DNA from: Novosphingobium huizhouense
GTDB taxonomy: Bacteria > Pseudomonadota > Alphaproteobacteria > Sphingomonadales > Sphingomonadaceae
Direction: 5' to 3'
DNA length: 64,000 nucleotides
Assembly: GCF_020179475.1 (NCBI RefSeq)
Contig: NZ_JAILXZ010000002.1
Span: 620,001 to 684,000, forward strand
Numbering within the stretch: position 1 is the first letter of the stretch; each line of letters opens with the position of its first letter. The position numbers and the translations under genes were made by a program. Of the stretch, positions 9,485 to 17,581 are shown in pieces. The notes beneath the pieces were generated by a model, which ran no database searches, was not told the DNA's origin, and worked only from the letters and a program-made list of their open reading frames with translations.

Positions 9485-11524
9485 ATGCGCCAGACGCTTT
9501 CCGCCATGCTGCTTGCCGGCAGCATGCTCGCCGCTCCGGCCTGCGCCGCGACGCTCACGCCGTCGGCGGCCGATGCGTTTCTCGGCGATGTCGTCGGCAA
9601 TCCCGGCGATGCCGCCACGATCAACGGGCTGTGCGACCGGGCGCTCGGCGAAGTGGCGAAGCGGCAGTCCGCGCTGGAGGCCGAGACCGGCCCGGCCGGC
9701 ATCGAAACCACGCTGCGCGCCTACGACGATCTTACCGAGATCATCTTCAGCATGCTCGGCCAGATGTCGCTCTACCGCGAAGTCATGGCCGATGCGGCGC
9801 GGCGCGATGCGGCGGCGGCCTGCGAAGTGAAGCTCAACGGCGCGGCGACGCGGCTCAGCCTGTCGCGGCCGATCTACGACCGCCTGAAGGCGATCGATGC
9901 GGGCAAAGCCGATGCCGCCACCCGGCTGCTGCTGACCCGCACCCTCGGTGGGTTCGAGCGCAGCGGCGTCGCCTTGCCGCCGGCGGAGCGCGCCCGTGCG
10001 CAGGCGCTGGCCGACAGGATCTCGCAGGCGGGCTCGGCCTTCGAGCAGACCATCGCGGCATCGCGCAAGACCGTGAGCGCCGACCCCGCCGAACTTGAAG
10101 GCCTTCCCGCCGATTTCATCGCCGCGCACAAGCCCGGGGCCGATGGCAAGGTGACGATCGGCACCGAATATACCGACTACGGCCCGGTGATGACCTATGC
10201 TCGCAGCGAAGCGCTGCGCCGGCGGCTGTCCGAAGCCTACCTGACGCGCGGCTATCCCGCCAACGACGCCAACTTGCGCACCCTGATCGACCTGCGGCAG
10301 GAACTGGCGACGCTGCTCGGGCGCAAGGACCACGCAACGCTGGTGCTCGAGGACAAGATGCTCGGCTCGCCCGACAAGGTTGTCGGCCTGCTGGAAGACC
10401 TCGCCTCGGCGGCGCGGCCGGCGGCGGAACGCGACTATGCGCGCAAGCTCGCGGTCCTGCAGGCCGAGAAGCCGGGCGCGACCGCGTTCCAGCCCTGGGA
10501 CAACAGCTACCTCACCAACATCGTGCAAAAGCGCGATTTCGCCTACGACACGCAGGAAGCTCGCAAGTACTTCGCCTACGACAACGTGCGCGACGGCATC
10601 CTGCGGCTGACCGAGGATCTGTTCGGCGTGAAGATCACGCCGTGGCAGACCGCGACCTGGGATCCCAAGGTGGAAACCTACGAGATCCACGAGGCGAGCG
10701 GCCCCGAAGCCGGCAAGCTGCTCGGCCGGTTCTATTTCGACAGCCACCCGCGCGACGGCAAGTACAGCCACGCCAACATGATCCCGTTGCGCGGCGGCAT
10801 CGCCGGCCGGGTCGTGCCGGTCGGCGCGCTGGTGATGAACCTGCCGGCCGGTGGCCACGCGACCGGGCTGATGGAGCACAACGACGTCGAAACCTTCCTC
10901 CACGAATTCGGCCATATGCTCCATCACATCTTCGGCGGGCAGAGCGCGCGCTGGATGGGCCTTTCCGGCGTCTCGACCGAGTGGGATTTCGTCGAGGCGC
11001 CCTCGCAGATGCTCGAGGAGTGGGTCTACGACTACGACACGCTGGCGCGCTTCGCGGTTGATGCGCAGGGCAACACCATCCCGCGCCCGCTGGTCGAGAA
11101 GATGAACAAGGCGCGCTACTTCAACCTCGGCATGGCCGACATGCGCCAGTTCGGCCTGTCGAACATCTCGCTGCGGCTGCACCAGGGCCAGGCGCCGGCG
11201 GACCTCGGCGCGCGCACGCGCGAACTCGATGCCGCCTACAACCTGCTGCCGCTGCCCCCCTTCGCGCAATTCCAGGACAGCTTCGACCACCTCAACGGCT
11301 ACTCGGCGATCTACTACACCTACCAGTGGTCGAAGGTGATCGCCGACGACATGTTCACCGCCTTCGCCAGGAACGGGCTGCGCGACAAGGCGACGGCGCA
11401 GCGCTATCGCAACCTCGTCCTCGCCCCGGGCGGGGCCAAGCCCGCGGCGGAGCTGGTGGCCGATTTCCTCGGCCGCCCGATCAGCGTCGATGCCTACAAG
11501 GCGGAAATGGCCAAGGACCAGTGA
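9485..11524 (+). CDS. Secreted M3 family zinc metallopeptidase (oligopeptidase / dipeptidyl carboxypeptidase type)
   Basis: A 679-residue peptidase with signal peptide MRQTLSAMLLAGSMLAAPACAA and the M3 zinc signature HEFGHMLHH, with a downstream acidic ligand in STEWDFVEAPSQMLEEW. The family (thimet oligopeptidase, OpdA, Dcp) cleaves short peptides in an enclosed channel; export implies periplasmic peptide breakdown. ATG 9485 is chosen over an in-frame start at 9416 because GGGGAGAG lies about 8 nt upstream and a clean signal peptide follows. The Cys in PAC is not a good lipobox. It is divergent from the M28 peptidase gene, so two exported peptidases flank a 131-nt intergenic region. Confidence 0.92.
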   Translation: MRQTLSAMLLAGSMLAAPACAATLTPSAADAFLGDVVGNPGDAATINGLCDRALGEVAKRQSALEAETGPAGIETTLRAYDDLTEIIFSMLGQMSLYREVMADAARRDAAAACEVKLNGAATRLSLSRPIYDRLKAIDAGKADAATRLLLTRTLGGFERSGVALPPAERARAQALADRISQAGSAFEQTIAASRKTVSADPAELEGLPADFIAAHKPGADGKVTIGTEYTDYGPVMTYARSEALRRRLSEAYLTRGYPANDANLRTLIDLRQELATLLGRKDHATLVLEDKMLGSPDKVVGLLEDLASAARPAAERDYARKLAVLQAEKPGATAFQPWDNSYLTNIVQKRDFAYDTQEARKYFAYDNVRDGILRLTEDLFGVKITPWQTATWDPKVETYEIHEASGPEAGKLLGRFYFDSHPRDGKYSHANMIPLRGGIAGRVVPVGALVMNLPAGGHATGLMEHNDVETFLHEFGHMLHHIFGGQSARWMGLSGVSTEWDFVEAPSQMLEEWVYDYDTLARFAVDAQGNTIPRPLVEKMNKARYFNLGMADMRQFGLSNISLRLHQGQAPADLGARTRELDAAYNLLPLPPFAQFQDSFDHLNGYSAIYYTYQWSKVIADDMFTAFARNGLRDKATAQRYRNLVLAPGGAKPAAELVADFLGRPISVDAYKAEMAKDQ

Positions 11525-11567
11525 TCCGGGCGGCGCGGCGGCCATCGCGCCGCCGCGCCGCGCGTCA

Positions 11568-13115
11568 TCAGTAGGCGCGCGCCACCAGGATGCGCTCGAC
11601 CGCAGGCTCGCCGGTGAACGGGCAGGTGCCCTCGGCGGGCGCGGCATCGAGCGGGGTGTTGCGGATGGTGAGCTTGAGCGCCTTCAGCTGCTCGACCACC
11701 TTGTCGAGCGCGGCGCCGGTCGGGCGCGACCACTGGATCTCGACCCAGCCGGGGAACTTTCGATCCTCGGCGAAATAGGCGGCAAGGCCGGCAAGGTCGC
11801 TCACGCCCCGCTCGATCTGCGCATCGCGACGCGCGCGGGCTTCGGCGTAGAGCGAGCGCTCGATGTCCTCGAGTTCGGCCGACGCCATCGCCACGAATTC
11901 GCCCTGCGCCATGCCCACGAAGTTGGCCTTGGCCGCCTCGTTCCACAGGCGGTCGCGGCGCAGCACCGAAACCTGTCCGCCCTCGGCATCGCGCCCGCCG
12001 ATCTCGAGGATCAACGGCACGCCCTTCTTGACCCAGGCCCAGCGCTTCTGCGTCGCCTTGCCCGGCCGCTTGTCGAGCAGCACGCGCACGCGCTCGCCGA
12101 AAGCGGAGAGCTTCGCCAGTTCCGCGCGCAGCGCCTCGCAATAGGCGAGCAGCGCGTCGTCGCCGTCGTTGTCGCGCAGCATCGGCAGGATCACGATCTG
12201 CTGCGGCGCCACCTGCGGCGGGGTGCGCAGGCCGTCGTCATCGCCATGGGTCATGATCACGCCGCCGATCATCCGGGTGGAGACGCCCCAGCTGGTGGTG
12301 TGGCACAGCGTCTGCTGGCCTTCCTTATCCTGGTAGCGGATTCCCGCCGCCTCGGCGAAGCCGGTGCCAAGGTAGTGCGAGGTGCCCGCCTGCAGCGCCT
12401 TGCCGTCCTGCATCATCGCCTCGATCGAATAGGTCGCGACCGCGCCGGGGAACCGCTCGTTCTCGGGCTTGGGACCCGCGATCACCGGCAGCGCCAGCGG
12501 ACCTTCGGCAAAGGCGCGATACATCTCGAGCGCGCGCAGCGTCTCGGCCATGGCGTCGGCCTCGTCGGCGTGCGCGGTATGGCCTTCCTGCCAGAGGAAC
12601 TCGCTGGTGCGCAGGAACATGCGCGTGCGCATTTCCCAGCGCACCACGTTGGCCCACTGGTTGGTCAGCAGCGGCAGGTCGCGCCACGATTGCACCCAGC
12701 GCGCCATCGCCGCGCCGATCACCGTTTCCGAGGTCGGGCGGACGACCAGCGGCTCTTCCAGCTTCGCTTCGGGGTCGGGCACCAGCCCGCCCTTGGGATC
12801 GGCGATCAGGCGATGGTGGGTGACGACCGCCATCTCCTTGGCGAAGCCTTCGACGTGGTCAGCTTCCTTGGCGAAGTAGGACAGCGGGATGAACAGCGGG
12901 AAGTAGCAGTTCTCGACGCCGGCCGCCTTGATCTGCTCGTCCATCAGCTTCTGGATGCGCTCCCAGATGCCATAGCCCCACGGCTTGATCACCATGCAGC
13001 CGCGCACGCCCGATTCCTCGGCGAGCTCGGCCTCGGCGATCACCGCCTGGTACCACTGGGCGAAATCTTCCTCGCGGGTGACGGGAAGCGCGTGCTTGAT
13101 CGTAGGCTTGTTCAT
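11568..13115 (-). CDS. proS: Prolyl-tRNA synthetase, archaeal/eukaryotic-type (ProS type 3)
   Basis: A 515-residue class II synthetase charging tRNA-Pro. Motif 2/3 elements are visible (VVRPTSETVIGAAMARWVQ, LPLLTNQWANVVRWEMRTRMFLRTSEF), as is the anticodon-binding domain near PQQIVILP. The architecture, ALPVTREEDFAQWYQAVI at the start and a C-terminal extension ending VERILVARAY, is that of the short archaeal/eukaryote-like ProRS also found in some bacteria. It is not the E. coli type, which carries an inserted editing domain. Start ATG 13115 gives MNKPTIKHALPVTR; an upstream ATG at 13151 would add 12 atypical residues. It lies downstream of phaR on the same strand (66 nt). Confidence 0.94.
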   Translation of the reverse strand: MNKPTIKHALPVTREEDFAQWYQAVIAEAELAEESGVRGCMVIKPWGYGIWERIQKLMDEQIKAAGVENCYFPLFIPLSYFAKEADHVEGFAKEMAVVTHHRLIADPKGGLVPDPEAKLEEPLVVRPTSETVIGAAMARWVQSWRDLPLLTNQWANVVRWEMRTRMFLRTSEFLWQEGHTAHADEADAMAETLRALEMYRAFAEGPLALPVIAGPKPENERFPGAVATYSIEAMMQDGKALQAGTSHYLGTGFAEAAGIRYQDKEGQQTLCHTTSWGVSTRMIGGVIMTHGDDDGLRTPPQVAPQQIVILPMLRDNDGDDALLAYCEALRAELAKLSAFGERVRVLLDKRPGKATQKRWAWVKKGVPLILEIGGRDAEGGQVSVLRRDRLWNEAAKANFVGMAQGEFVAMASAELEDIERSLYAEARARRDAQIERGVSDLAGLAAYFAEDRKFPGWVEIQWSRPTGAALDKVVEQLKALKLTIRNTPLDAAPAEGTCPFTGEPAVERILVARAY

Positions 13116-13181
13116 GGCGCGGGGGTTAGTGCCCTGCGCGGATTCGGGCAATCCCGGAACCCGAACCCTCCACCTGCAGAT

Positions 13182-13736
13182 TCACTTCACCAGCTGGTCG
13201 AGCTTCTTCTGCATGTCGGCCATCTGCTTGCGCAGCGCGTCGAGCTCGTCGGCATCGCCGGCGGGCTTGGCTTCCTCGCGCGCGCCGGCGGCGCCGGGCA
13301 CGAAGGCGGCGGCGGCGGCCTTGAACATCTCCATGTTGCGCTGGGCGATCTGCGCAAGCGGGTTGGCGCCGATCGATTCCTCGATCGCCTTGCGCAGCTT
13401 GACCTGGTTCTCGCGGAAGTGCTCCATCGAGGCCTCGAGGTAGCCGGGCAGCAGCGCCTGCATCGAATTGCCGTACATCGAGATCAGCTGGCGCAGGAAG
13501 TTGGTGGGCAGCATCTGCTCGCCGGTCGATTCCTCCTCCATGATGATCTGGGTGAGGATCGTGTGCGTCAGGTCGGCGCCGGTCTTGGCGTCGATCACCT
13601 GGAAATCAACGTTGTCCTTGACCATCTGGGCGAGGTGATCGAGCGTGATGTAGCTCGACGTGCTGGTATTGTAGAGCCTGCGGTTGGCGTACTTCTTGAT
13701 GATGACCGCTTCGCCGTTCTTCGCCTGCTGTGCCAT
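13182..13736 (-). CDS. phaR: Polyhydroxyalkanoate synthesis regulator PhaR
   Basis: A 184-residue DNA-binding regulator of PHA granule genes. The N-terminal PHB/PHA accumulation regulator domain is recognised by IIKKYANRRLYNTSTSSYITLDHL at residues 12-35, followed by the TGEQMLPTNFLRQLISMYG region and a Lys/Ala-rich coiled C terminus ending QMADMQKKLDQLVK. The family senses free PHA polymer and releases operator DNA controlling phasin genes and itself. A perfect 14-bp palindrome overlaps its predicted promoter (13765-13778), consistent with autoregulation. The PHA synthase and phasin genes are not in this window. Confidence 0.94.
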   Translation of the reverse strand: MAQQAKNGEAVIIKKYANRRLYNTSTSSYITLDHLAQMVKDNVDFQVIDAKTGADLTHTILTQIIMEEESTGEQMLPTNFLRQLISMYGNSMQALLPGYLEASMEHFRENQVKLRKAIEESIGANPLAQIAQRNMEMFKAAAAAFVPGAAGAREEAKPAGDADELDALRKQMADMQKKLDQLVK

Positions 13737-13764
13737 GTTCTGTGCGCCCCCGCTGGGTCCTTTG

Positions 13765-13798
13765 CTGCTAATTAGCAGATGCGGTATGTGCGGCGCAA
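13765..13798 (-). promoter_or_regulatory. phaR promoter with perfect palindromic candidate operator
   Basis: On the minus strand TTGCGC (13793-13798) and TAATTA (13769-13774) are separated by 18 nt and lie just upstream of phaR. The -10 hexamer is the centre of the perfect palindrome CTGCTAATTAGCAG (13765-13778). The half-sites CTGC and GCAG resemble the CTGC/GCAG motifs reported for alphaproteobacterial PhaR proteins, but here they are six bases apart rather than three or four. Binding would block the -10. Promoter and operator assignment are inference from position and pattern. Confidence 0.5.
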
Positions 13799-13804
13799 TA
13801 AAAG

Positions 13805-14896
13805 TTAGCGAATAGCGTTAAAATCTGCGGAACGGGAAAACCGGCGGCCGAGCAGGGTCAGCAGCTCGTATTGCGACAGCCCGCTTGCCGCGCTCGCCGC
13901 GGGAAGCGCATAGTCGATCGCCACCCAGTCGCCTTCGCCGCACTCGGGCGCGGCCGAGAGATCGACGATGACGAGATCCATCGAGACCCGTCCGAGCACG
14001 GGCAAGATCTTGTCCCGAAAAGAAAATGCTCCGATGTTCGACCAGCAGCGGAGATAACCGTCGGCATATCCGGTGGCGAGGATTCCGGCGCGGATCGGAC
14101 GGTCGGCGACGAAGGTCGCGTTGTACCCGACGCGGTCGCCCGGCTGCAGCGCGCGGACCTGCACCACCGCCGCTTCGGGATACGCGGTTTGCCCTATCGT
14201 GCCTGCGAAATCGCGCCGCGGAATCCCGCCGTAGAGCGCGATCCCCGGCCGCGTCAGGTCGGCATGGTAATCGGCGCCGAGCGCGATCCCGGCGCTGTTG
14301 GCAAGGCTGTAGCGACGTCCCGGGAGTGCGCTGCGCACTTGCGCGAAACGCGCCAGTTGCTGCGCGTTCTGCGCAGTATCCTCGTCGGCGCTGGCAAGGT
14401 GGCTCAGCACCAGGTCGATGTCGATCCGCGCCAGCAGCGGATGGCCGAGATCGGCCATCGCCAGCCCCAGCCGGTTCATGCCGGTGTCGACCATCACGTG
14501 GCACGCCCCGCCACCCGCCTCGTGCCAGCGCGCCACCTGCTCGAGCGAGTTGAGCACCGGGCGCACGCCCGTCCGCAGCGCGAAGGCCACGTCGGCGGCA
14601 TTGAGCGGCCCGTGCAGCACCGCGACCTGCCCGGCCGGCACGTGGGCGATCACGTCGGGGACTTCGCTCCAGTGCGCCACGAACCAGTCGCGACACCCCG
14701 CCGCCGCGAGCGTCGGGACCACCCGCGCGGCGCCGAGCCCATAGGCATCGGCCTTGACCGCAGCGCCCGTGGCCGCGGCGCCCGACATCCGGGCGAGCGC
14801 GCGCCAGTTCTCGGCCAGCGCTGCCGCATCGAGCCGCAGCCGCAGCGCCGCGGGCGGCGGCGGAACGAGAGCAGGATCAGGCAGCGTCGTCACCAT
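13805..14896 (-). CDS. alr: Alanine racemase
   Basis: A 363-residue PLP enzyme interconverting L- and D-alanine for peptidoglycan. The PLP lysine lies in AAVKADAYGLGA. Other conserved features are MVDTGMNRLGL, and ATGYADGYLRCWSN followed by VLGRVSMDLVIVDL, which carries substrate-pocket residues. ATG 14896 (MVTTLPDP) is preferred to 14983, which would sit deep in the upstream transporter gene. Even so, the start overlaps the transporter's 3' end by 20 nt, suggesting translational coupling. phaR follows after the phaR promoter region. Confidence 0.94.
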   Translation of the reverse strand: MVTTLPDPALVPPPPAALRLRLDAAALAENWRALARMSGAAATGAAVKADAYGLGAARVVPTLAAAGCRDWFVAHWSEVPDVIAHVPAGQVAVLHGPLNAADVAFALRTGVRPVLNSLEQVARWHEAGGGACHVMVDTGMNRLGLAMADLGHPLLARIDIDLVLSHLASADEDTAQNAQQLARFAQVRSALPGRRYSLANSAGIALGADYHADLTRPGIALYGGIPRRDFAGTIGQTAYPEAAVVQVRALQPGDRVGYNATFVADRPIRAGILATGYADGYLRCWSNIGAFSFRDKILPVLGRVSMDLVIVDLSAAPECGEGDWVAIDYALPAASAASGLSQYELLTLLGRRFSRSADFNAIR

Positions 14897-16493
14897 AGTC
14901 CCGCGGCGCACCGCCCTTGAGCCCCCAGGCCGCGACGACGAGCGCGACCAGCACGACGATCCATGTGTACCACAGCCCGGCATAGGGATTGCCGGTCTTG
15001 GCCACGATCAGCGTCGAGATGAACGGCAGGAAGCCGCCGAAATAGCCGGTGCCGATGTGATAGGGGATCGACATCGAGCTGTAGCGGATGCGCGGCGGGA
15101 ACATCTCGGCCAGCAGCGCGGCGACCGGGCCGTAGGTCGCGCCCGACAGCGCCATCACCAGCACCAGCCCGAGCACGACCAGCGCCGCGCGGGCGAAGTC
15201 GGGCCGAACCTTGGTGAAATCATAGCCCGCCGCGCCGAGCTTGGCCTGAAGCTGCGCGGCGCGCGCCTTCTTGTCGTCCCAGGCATAGTCGTCGAGCACC
15301 AGCGCCCTGTCGCCCGCCTTGAGCGAGAGCGCGCCGCCGCTGGCGAGCGCATAGGGCACGCCCGATCCGGTAAGGTCCGCCAGCAGCTTGCCGCAGGGCG
15401 TCGCCTGCTCGCTGGCGAAGGCGCTGTAGCTGCAATCGGGGCCGGAGACGACCACCGGCTCCGCCCTGGCGCTTGCGGCGAGCCCGGGGTTGGCGGCGTT
15501 GCCGATCATCCAGAACACCGGGAACAGCAGCGCCAGCGTCGCGACATAGCCGAGCACGATCGGCAGCTTGCGCCCGACCTTGTCCGAAAGATGGCCGAAC
15601 AGCAGGTTGAAGGGCATCCCGATCACGCAGGCGACGCCGACGAGGATCTCGGCCATGGTGTCGTCGACCCGCACCGCCGACTTGAGGAACGAGAGGCCCG
15701 AGAACATCGCGGTGTACCAGATCACCGTCAGGCCCGCGGCGACGCCGAACAGCGCGATGAACAGCCGGCGCTTGTTGCCGGGATAGGTTAGGCTCTCGAC
15801 GAAGGGGTTGCCGGCCAGCTCGCCCTCCTCCTTCATCGCCTTGAACACCGGGCTTTCGGACAGCTTGAGCCGCATCCACAGCGAGACCGCCAGCAGCGCG
15901 AGGCTGAGCACGAAGGGCACGCGCCAGCCCCAGCTCGCCCAGGTCTGCTCGCTCATCAGCGCCTTGCAGCTCAGCACGACGACGAGGCTGAGGACGAAGC
16001 CGCCCATCACGCTCGCCTGGATGAAGCTGGTGTAGAAGCCGCGGCGCGCAGGGTCGGAATGTTCCGCGACATAGACCGCCGCGCCGCCGTATTCGCCGCC
16101 CAGGGCAAGGCCCTGCAGGATCCGCAGCACGATCACCAGCACCGGCGCCGCCATGCCGATCGTCGCCGCCGAGGGGATCAGCCCGACGCCTGCGGTGGCG
16201 ATGCCCATCAGCAGCACGGTGACGAGGAAGGTGTACTTGCGCCCCAGGCGGTCGCCGAGGAAGCCGAACAGCACCGCGCCCAACGGGCGGAAGCCGAAGC
16301 CGACCGCGAAGACCAGCCAGAACAGCAGCATTTCCAGCGTCGCGTTGCCGGTCGGGAAGAACGCCTTCGACAGGATCGAACCGAGCGTGCCGTAGATGAA
16401 GAAGTCGTACCATTCGAACACGGTTCCCGCGCTCGAAGCGGCGATGACCAGCCGGATGTCGCTGGCGCTCGGCGCGCTTGGCTGTTCGCTCAT
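14877..16493 (-). CDS. MFS transporter, metabolite:H+ symporter (MHS) type
   Basis: A 538-residue inner-membrane carrier. The start MSEQPSAPSASDIRLVIAA followed by GTVFEWYDFFIYGTLGSIL is the hallmark of MHS-family (ProP/KgtP-like) transporters. The loop 2-3 motif is GFLGDRLGRKYTFL, and the second-half repeat FGHLSDKVGRKLPIV is also present. About twelve hydrophobic segments can be picked out. Between the segment ending PVFWMIGNAA and the one starting ARAALVVLGLVLVM is an unusual 90-residue hydrophilic loop with two cysteines (GPDCSYSAF, ATPCGKL), longer than in E. coli homologues. The substrate is unknown; osmolytes or dicarboxylates are typical. AGGACGAG lies just upstream of ATG 16493. Confidence 0.88.
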   Translation of the reverse strand: MSEQPSAPSASDIRLVIAASSAGTVFEWYDFFIYGTLGSILSKAFFPTGNATLEMLLFWLVFAVGFGFRPLGAVLFGFLGDRLGRKYTFLVTVLLMGIATAGVGLIPSAATIGMAAPVLVIVLRILQGLALGGEYGGAAVYVAEHSDPARRGFYTSFIQASVMGGFVLSLVVVLSCKALMSEQTWASWGWRVPFVLSLALLAVSLWMRLKLSESPVFKAMKEEGELAGNPFVESLTYPGNKRRLFIALFGVAAGLTVIWYTAMFSGLSFLKSAVRVDDTMAEILVGVACVIGMPFNLLFGHLSDKVGRKLPIVLGYVATLALLFPVFWMIGNAANPGLAASARAEPVVVSGPDCSYSAFASEQATPCGKLLADLTGSGVPYALASGGALSLKAGDRALVLDDYAWDDKKARAAQLQAKLGAAGYDFTKVRPDFARAALVVLGLVLVMALSGATYGPVAALLAEMFPPRIRYSSMSIPYHIGTGYFGGFLPFISTLIVAKTGNPYAGLWYTWIVVLVALVVAAWGLKGGAPRDYGDDAA

Positions 16494-16563
16494 TCTCGTC
16501 CTGTCTCCCCGTTTCCGCGGCTGCTCTAGCGAAGCCGCGCCGGTCGCGAAAGCCTCGCGAAGA

Positions 16564-16986
16564 TCAGGGCAGCGCCGCGAGCGCGGCGTCCCAAGGAAGA
16601 AGGATCGCGCCGTGGCGGGCGGGATAGGCGCGCGCAGGTTCCAGCAGCGCGATGCCCGGCCAGCCGGGCAGCGGCGCTTCGCCTGCAAGCCAGGCCGCGA
16701 TCGCGGCGCGGGCGGCGGCGATCTCGGCCCGGTCGCGGCCGCGGGTGGCCGTCGCGAAGACATGGGCCGCCGCCTGCCCCACCGCGCAGGCGTGGGGCCT
16801 CAGCCCGAGCCGGGCGACCCGCCCCGCGGCGTCGGTGGCAAGGCCGAGCCGGATCGTGCTCCCGCACGAGCGCGAGCGTGCCTCGCCCTCGAGCGGCAGG
16901 TCCTCGTCCCAGGGAAAGGCGGCAAGGCCAGTCGCGGCGGCGAGGATCGCGGGGGTGTAGAGCGGCTGCGCCAAGGCTGCGCTCAA
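16564..16986 (-). CDS. NifU/IscU-like iron-sulfur cluster scaffold-family protein
   Basis: A 140-residue protein matching the NifU N-terminal/IscU fold. Cys41 is in RSRSCGSTIRL, Cys67 in RPHACAVGQAA, and the C-terminal stretch YPARHGAILLPWDAAL aligns with the IscU segment that normally has His-Cys. Here the residue after the histidine is glycine (Gly126), so the third cluster-ligand cysteine appears to be missing. The start is inferred as TTG at 16986, overlapping the cvpA stop as TTGA, because no ATG lies near the domain start; the longer ATG-initiated reading runs through cvpA out of frame. It is co-transcribed with radA and cvpA. Scaffold activity is uncertain. Confidence 0.72.
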   Translation of the reverse strand: MSAALAQPLYTPAILAAATGLAAFPWDEDLPLEGEARSRSCGSTIRLGLATDAAGRVARLGLRPHACAVGQAAAHVFATATRGRDRAEIAAARAAIAAWLAGEAPLPGWPGIALLEPARAYPARHGAILLPWDAALAALP

Positions 16987-17570
16987 TCGGCGGCGTGGCG
17001 CTTGCGGCGCGGCCTGTCGGGCGCAGCGCCGCCCGCATCGCCCGACGCATCGCCCGACGGATCGGCCGCCTCCGCCGCCGCTTCGCGCCGCTCGGCGATC
17101 AGCGTCATCAGCTCCTCGCTGGCGGCGTTGAGCACGGGATAGGTCCGGCCGAGCGAGATCCAGTCCGGGCGCCCCGACACGCCCCAGACGACGTCGTAGC
17201 CGAAGACCAGGACCGAGAAGCCGAGCACGACGACGACGAACGCCTTGAGCGCGCCGAAGCCGAAGCCGAGCAGGCGGTCGATCGGACCGAGCGTCGAGCC
17301 GCGGCTCGCCTGGCCCATGCGGCGGGCGATGAACCGGGTGGCGAAGACCGGCCCGACCATCAGCAGCGCGAAGGCGAGGATGCCGGCGCCGGTCTCGGTC
17401 GACAGGTGCGGCTCGAGCCAGAGAGTCAGCGGCGCGTGCAGGTAGCGCACCGCGACGACGGCGGCGCCCCAGGCGAGGAGGCTCAGCACCTCCTCGACGA
17501 AACCGCGGAAGAAGCCGCCGATCGCGCCGATCGCGACGACGAGGAGCACGACATAATCGAAGCCGGTCAT
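16983..17570 (-). CDS. cvpA: CvpA family membrane protein
   Basis: A 195-residue inner-membrane protein starting MTGFDYVVLLVVAIGAIGGFFRGFVEEVL, the characteristic CvpA opening. It has about four transmembrane segments, ending near VVVVLGFSVLVFGYDVVWG, then a cytoplasmic tail rich in Ala, Gly and Asp that finishes PRRKRHAAD. E. coli CvpA is linked to colicin V production, and homologues to envelope stress and bile resistance; the molecular function is not settled. It lies 11 nt after radA, and the NifU-like gene begins within its stop codon, so the three form an operon. Confidence 0.9.
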   Translation of the reverse strand: MTGFDYVVLLVVAIGAIGGFFRGFVEEVLSLLAWGAAVVAVRYLHAPLTLWLEPHLSTETGAGILAFALLMVGPVFATRFIARRMGQASRGSTLGPIDRLLGFGFGALKAFVVVVLGFSVLVFGYDVVWGVSGRPDWISLGRTYPVLNAASEELMTLIAERREAAAEAADPSGDASGDAGGAAPDRPRRKRHAAD

Positions 17571-17581
17571 TGCCCTGCCTG

